Assembly: GCA_964608095.1 (NCBI GenBank)
Contig: CAZSMK010000027.1
Coordinates: forward strand, 1-10,096
DNA: 10,096 nucleotides
Direction of reading: 5' to 3'
DNA from: CAZSMK01 sp964608095
GTDB taxonomy: Bacteria > Sumerlaeota > Sumerlaeia > MWCT01 > JAGHBZ01
The position numbers and the translations under genes are program-made. The notes beneath the pieces were generated by a model. The model was not told the origin of the DNA, made no database searches, and worked only from the letters and a program-made list of their open reading frames with translations. The number at the start of each line of letters is the position of its first letter. The first letter of the stretch is position 1. Shown here piece by piece: positions 6,672 through 10,096 of this stretch.

Positions 6672-6687
6672 TTATGGGGTGCGTTTC

Positions 6688-7881
6688 ATGTATAAACGAC
6701 CCGTATTCACTACCATTTTTAAACATATCAAAGAACCGCGCAGGTTTATACAGGTACTTGCCGGTCCCCGACAGACCGGAAAGTCAACCCTCGCACATCA
6801 GGTGATCGATGCTATCGATTACGAGGCTCATTATGCATCAGCCGATGAACCTACCCTTAAATCACAATCATGGATCGAACAGCAATGGGAAACTGCGCGC
6901 GTAAAAATTCACCGGCATTCAAGAACTCGTAAAGGACTTCTAATCCTTGACGAAATCCAGAAAATCACCGGGTGGTCTGAAACAGTCAAAAAACTCTGGG
7001 ATGAGGATACCGCAGCTAAGTATCCATTACAGGTTGTCTTGCTCGGCTCATCACCACTCCTTGTACAGCAAGGATTAACCGAAAGCCTTGCCGGCAGATT
7101 CGAGATAATTCGTATTCCACATTGGTCGTATACTGAGATGCGCGACGCCTTTGGATGGAATATCGATCAATACCTTTTTTATGGTGGATATCCGGGGGCT
7201 GCAAGCCTGATAAACAATCATACACGTTGGTCGCAATATATAATAGACTCTCTCATCGAAACGTCAATATCCCGCGATATCCTTCTGATGACGCGTGTGG
7301 ATAAACCCGCTCTTCTTCGGCGTCTTTTTGAATTTGGATGCGCATATTCCGGGATGATCCTCTCGTATAACAAGATGCTGGGACAACTCCACGATGCTGG
7401 CAATACCACCACACTCGCTCATTATCTCCAGCTTCTTCAGGGAGCAGGTATGATAGCGGGACTTCAGAAATATTCAGGTAAAAAAATAAAACAACGCGCT
7501 TCAAGTCCTAAACTTATCGTGATGAACACAGGACTGATGTCGGCAATGTCGGGGCTGACCCTCAAGGAATTCCCAAAAGATACAGAATTCCGTGGACGTC
7601 TGGTGGAAACCGCAGTGGGAGCGCATCTCCTTAATGGGACCGGGGGAACGACAATTGGTGTGTATTACTGGTCTGCCCAAAATCGTGAGGTTGACTTCGT
7701 TTTGACACGTGGAAAGTATGTCACGGCAATCGAGGTTAAAAGTGGCAAAACATCTGTTCGTCTCCCCGGCTTGGATGCCTTTGCTAAAGAATTCAAGGTC
7801 CATCGAAAACTCCTCGTTGGAAGCGGTGGCATCGCGCTCGAAGAGTTCTTTACGACGCCACCTGATGAGTGGGTTCCATGA
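6688..7881 (+). CDS. AAA+ ATPase with C-terminal DUF4143 (PD-(D/E)XK-like) domain
   Basis: The 397-residue protein belongs to the widespread AAA_14/DUF4143 family, common in environmental bacteria and archaea and of unproven function. Walker A is GPRQTGKS (26-33) and Walker B LLILDE (84-89, Asp88-Glu89). ESLAGRFEII (132-141) and FYGGYPGAA (164-172) are family hallmarks. A helical, winged-helix-like middle (about 205-265) leads to DUF4143. The restriction-nuclease-type residues appear as Glu307, Asp336 in REVDF and Glu349/Lys351 in IEVKSG, so the nuclease fold looks intact. I chose ATG 6688 because GGGGTG (6676-6681) sits 6 bases upstream. The GTG at 6679, three codons earlier, overlaps that site. 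The gene stands alone between divergent epimerase and convergent dnaN, with its own operator-like array and terminator, so it behaves like a self-contained accessory unit. It shows no truncation. Confidence 0.9.
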   Translation: MYKRPVFTTIFKHIKEPRRFIQVLAGPRQTGKSTLAHQVIDAIDYEAHYASADEPTLKSQSWIEQQWETARVKIHRHSRTRKGLLILDEIQKITGWSETVKKLWDEDTAAKYPLQVVLLGSSPLLVQQGLTESLAGRFEIIRIPHWSYTEMRDAFGWNIDQYLFYGGYPGAASLINNHTRWSQYIIDSLIETSISRDILLMTRVDKPALLRRLFEFGCAYSGMILSYNKMLGQLHDAGNTTTLAHYLQLLQGAGMIAGLQKYSGKKIKQRASSPKLIVMNTGLMSAMSGLTLKEFPKDTEFRGRLVETAVGAHLLNGTGGTTIGVYYWSAQNREVDFVLTRGKYVTAIEVKSGKTSVRLPGLDAFAKEFKVHRKLLVGSGGIALEEFFTTPPDEWVP

Positions 7882-7912
7882 GATAATTAACTGTTATATG
7901 GAATTTTTCGTT

Positions 7913-7942
7913 GTTATCTTGTACAGGCAGGATAACGTTTTT
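7913..7942 (+). terminator. Rho-independent terminator of the ATPase gene
   Basis: GTTATCTTG (7913-7921) pairs with CAGGATAAC (7928-7936) in a 9-bp stem with one wobble pair and a 6-base loop, followed by G and five Ts (7938-7942). It lies 31 bases after the ATPase stop. On the minus strand the hairpin has no T run, so dnaN, which ends at 8017, has no clear terminator of its own. Confidence 0.7.
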
Positions 7943-8016
7943 GTCGAGCTCGTCTTAACCTTCCTCAGGGCATTAATAACGGATCGCTCCGACCATTAAG
8001 GGAGTTCGCCGGGCGG

Positions 8017-9195
8017 TTACTCTTCTTCCTCTCTCTGGTCTGATGCGTCCGTATCTTCATCCTCGTTCATGGACGAAGTGGTGTCATGGGCTTCAAAGAA
8101 GGTGATGGGCATAACGAGGAAAAAATAATCGGTTTTGTCTGCGCCGTTGATAATGATGGGTTCCTCGTTGCTCTTGATCTTAATCAGAACTTCTTCTTCA
8201 TCCACGGCACGAATTATCTCTTGAAGAAATTTATGGTTAAAGGCAACTTCGATTTCTTCACCATCGTAGGTGATAGGAAGCATTCCTTCATACGAACCCA
8301 CATCATAGCTGACCGCGGAGAGTAAGGCTCGTTCCGGCTGAAACTTGAACATAATGGCATGAGTTTTTTCCTCGCTGATAATAGCGGCGCGCCTTACCGC
8401 GTCCTGTAGCGCTTCTTGATTAGTCTTGATGATGTGGTTGAATTGTTTAGGAATAACCAGGTCATACTCAGGATACGTTCCATCGATCTGGCTGGTAACG
8501 ATTTTTACCCTTCCGAGCTCGAACGCAATCTGGCGCTGACCAATTTTAATCGTTATCTCGCCTTCATCCGCAAGTATCCGGATAAGCTCCTGGAGCACTT
8601 TATGAGGAACAATGGCTTCGTTTGGTTTTTTACCTTCTAAATTACCCGCTTCCGCTTCAGCGTAGCCCAGTTTTTTTCCGTCCGTACCTACGCAGACGAG
8701 TTTTTCGTCCTTAAGACGGAATAAACCACCCAGAAGGACACGACGGGGTTCGCGTTGCGGTATGGCAAAAAGAATTTTGTTAATCACGTTTTTGAGCACC
8801 TTTTGAGGAAGGGTAAAGGAAGTGACGGGTTCCACCTCTGGCCATTTGGGGAAATCCTTAGGCGGCATTACGGCAAGCCGATACGTATTGCTGAGGCATT
8901 GTATCTTCAGGCGTTTTTCTTCCTCTTCCATGTGGACAGAATCCTCGGGCACAACACGCACAATGTCGACGAGTTTCGATGCAGGAATTGTGACCTTACC
9001 CTCACCGCTAACATCGGCGGGGATAGTGCAGCGCACGCACGTCTCCAGGTCGCTGGAGATAAATTCCACCTCGCCCCCGATATTGGCTTCTATCAGTATA
9101 TTGCTTAAAATCGGAAGACTACTCTGAGGATTAACGATTGATTGAACGACATTCACCGCATACGTAAGGTCGTTTTTATTAAACGAGATTTTCAT
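8017..9195 (-). CDS. dnaN: DNA polymerase III beta subunit (sliding clamp) with acidic C-terminal tail
   Basis: The 392-residue protein forms the ring that holds replicative polymerase on DNA and serves as a docking platform for repair and replication factors. It opens MKISFNKNDLTYAVNVVQSI and shows the three-fold clamp pattern: SSLPILSNILIEA (25-37), TYRLAVMPPKDFPKWPE (104-120), QIDGTYPEYDLVIP (236-249) and the closing YFFLVMPIT (357-365). Clamps usually end at this point (about 366 residues in E. coli). Here 27 more residues follow, 12 of them Asp or Glu, ending in EEEE. The ATG at 9195 is chosen because a perfect GGAGG (complement of 9201-9205) precedes it and it gives the standard clamp N-terminus. 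The frame stays open for 52 more codons upstream, but that stretch looks non-coding. ispF lies 145 bases upstream on the same strand. No dnaA or recF is visible. Confidence 0.96.
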   Translation of the reverse strand: MKISFNKNDLTYAVNVVQSIVNPQSSLPILSNILIEANIGGEVEFISSDLETCVRCTIPADVSGEGKVTIPASKLVDIVRVVPEDSVHMEEEEKRLKIQCLSNTYRLAVMPPKDFPKWPEVEPVTSFTLPQKVLKNVINKILFAIPQREPRRVLLGGLFRLKDEKLVCVGTDGKKLGYAEAEAGNLEGKKPNEAIVPHKVLQELIRILADEGEITIKIGQRQIAFELGRVKIVTSQIDGTYPEYDLVIPKQFNHIIKTNQEALQDAVRRAAIISEEKTHAIMFKFQPERALLSAVSYDVGSYEGMLPITYDGEEIEVAFNHKFLQEIIRAVDEEEVLIKIKSNEEPIIINGADKTDYFFLVMPITFFEAHDTTSSMNEDEDTDASDQREEEE

Positions 9196-9214
9196 GCTTT
9201 CCTCCAGAACGCTA

Positions 9215-9242
9215 AGAATACAGCGTGCGAAATATAAGACAA
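9215..9242 (-). promoter_or_regulatory. Possible dnaN promoter
   Basis: On the minus strand TTGTCT (complement of 9237-9242) and TATTCT (complement of 9215-9220) are separated by 16 bases, each an imperfect match to sigma-70 boxes. The start point would be near 9208, just ahead of the GGAGG ribosome site. The 145-base gap from ispF makes a separate dnaN promoter plausible, but the boxes are weak. Confidence 0.25.
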
Positions 9243-9340
9243 AAGGTATCAGAGGAAAGGAGTGCGTGCAATAGAATTTTAACGTTACCACTACGAGGAA
9301 TAGATGCCGGGTCGTGGTGTCACATAGCGCTATTTTGTGC

Positions 9341-9808
9341 TCACTCTTCAAGCAAAACAGTTGCTATGCACGCGATACCCTCTTTCTTTCCAATGAACCC
9401 AAGACCTTCACTTCGTGTCGCCTTAATGTTAATTACCGTCCCTTTCCCCAGGATTTCGGACAGCGCTGATTTCATGCGAGGGACGAATGGGGAGAGGATT
9501 GGCTCCTCGCAAATGATGGTTGCATCGATATTGACGAGCTTGAATCCCTTTTTACGCATCATCTCAACTACCTGTTCTAAGAGAACAAGGCTCGATATAT
9601 CCTTGTATTGCGGATCGTGATCGGGAAAATGTGTGCCGATATCGCCGCTACCGATAGCGCCGATTATGGCATCGCATATTGCGTGCGTGAGCGCATCAGC
9701 ATCAGAGTGACCGCTCAGCCCAAATTTATGAGGAACTTTTACTCCACCAAGGATTAAATCCCGCCCCTCTGCAAAAGGGTGAATATCTATGCCGATACCT
9801 GTTCGCAT
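9341..9808 (-). CDS. ispF: 2-C-methyl-D-erythritol 2,4-cyclodiphosphate synthase
   Basis: IspF cyclises CDP-methylerythritol 2-phosphate to MEcPP, releasing CMP, in the non-mevalonate isoprenoid pathway. It acts as a cytoplasmic homotrimer with a zinc site. The 155-residue protein shows the metal ligands Asp8 and His10 in GIDIHPF and His42, in the family's usual positions. LSGHSDADALTHAICDAIIGA (31-51), GDIGTHFPDHDP and the closing signature ATRSEGLGFIGKKEG are all present. I chose ATG 9808 because it gives the standard start MRTGIGIDIH. An ATG 13 codons upstream has no ribosome site and adds non-family residues. The ribosome site for 9808 is weak (a GAG-rich stretch). Its usual partner ispD is not in the window. 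The gene is upstream of dnaN on the same strand. Confidence 0.95.
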   Translation of the reverse strand: MRTGIGIDIHPFAEGRDLILGGVKVPHKFGLSGHSDADALTHAICDAIIGAIGSGDIGTHFPDHDPQYKDISSLVLLEQVVEMMRKKGFKLVNIDATIICEEPILSPFVPRMKSALSEILGKGTVINIKATRSEGLGFIGKKEGIACIATVLLEE

Positions 9809-10026
9809 CACATCTCGCTCTCTGCTAATATAAAATGCTCGTATCATGCAAGAGTATCTGTTTTATGCTTCTGGAATCAACCCTAAAAGAATGTATCTCT
9901 TCTATTCTTCCGTGTTTGTCATACTATTTCATGTGCACGTTTTCGAAAGCAAAAGGTCGAAGCAATCACCGCTTCCGGAGTCTTTCGCGAAATTGGGATT
10001 TTTAAGGAGAATGAGCCAGGATATGG

Positions 10027-10044
10027 GGCGTGAGGTCTCACGCC
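10027..10044. repeat. Perfect short hairpin GGCGTGAG-GT-CTCACGCC, possible dispersed palindromic repeat
   Basis: Eight bases on each side pair exactly around GT, giving a GC-rich stem in otherwise mixed sequence. It is followed by CGATACAAAACGCAGACGCGG. This looks like the intergenic palindromic repeats found in many copies in some bacterial genomes, though only one copy is in this window. It has no T run and is not a terminator. The surrounding bases 9848-10096 hold no firm gene. Confidence 0.45.
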
Positions 10045-10096
10045 GATACAAAACGCAGACGCGGCTGGGCACTCCAAAATTGATTCTCGGATACCC

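Noticed and set aside
9196..9351. N-terminal extension of dnaN by 52 codons
   Set aside because: A perfect GGAGG precedes the internal ATG at 9195, which gives the standard clamp N-terminus. The extension is unlike any clamp and overlaps the end of ispF.
10011..10096. A partial plus-strand gene starting at ATG 10011 or 10023
   Set aside because: AAGGAG is either too close to the first ATG or too far from the second, the frame crosses a perfect palindrome, and I do not recognise the product. Kept only as a finding.

Overview
The window is bacterial chromosome from an organism I cannot place with confidence. The clear housekeeping genes are a bacterial-type leucyl-tRNA synthetase, the DNA polymerase sliding clamp (dnaN) and a gene of the non-mevalonate isoprenoid pathway (ispF). 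Base composition is moderate and leans to A+T between genes. Most start codons have a Shine-Dalgarno sequence. A very lysine-rich histone-H1-like protein and scattered mobile-type gene families suit an uncultured lineage with a large, loosely packed genome, but that is inference.

Layout. Bases 1-570 hold the tail of a GxxExxY-family gene and then a gene-poor stretch with what looks like a decayed ORF6N-domain fragment. A family 4 glycosyltransferase follows on the plus strand (571-1707). Next is a strong hairpin terminator and, on the minus strand, the 98-residue Lys/Ala/Pro repeat protein (1825-2121), with 560 A/T-rich bases upstream. leuS (2682-5177) and a sugar-nucleotide epimerase with a zinc-ribbon insert (5284-6423) lie in tandem on the minus strand, with the epimerase upstream. 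Between the epimerase and a divergent plus-strand AAA+/DUF4143 ATPase (6688-7881) is a 255-base region with a probable gene remnant and a striking array of four alternating half-sites. dnaN (8017-9195) and ispF (9341-9808) are in tandem on the minus strand. The right end has no firm gene but carries a perfect short hairpin.

How the genes relate. The window mixes core functions (protein synthesis, replication, isoprenoid synthesis, probably cell-surface sugar synthesis) with accessory DNA (GxxExxY, ORF6N remnant, DUF4143 ATPase, small-protein remnant). No single pathway links the core genes. The glycosyltransferase and the epimerase could both serve surface polysaccharide synthesis, but they are about 3.6 kb apart on opposite strands. 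I see no tRNA, rRNA, CRISPR array or complete insertion sequence. The points most worth a second look are the operator-like array before the ATPase, the acidic tail on the sliding clamp, and the extreme composition of the H1-like protein.
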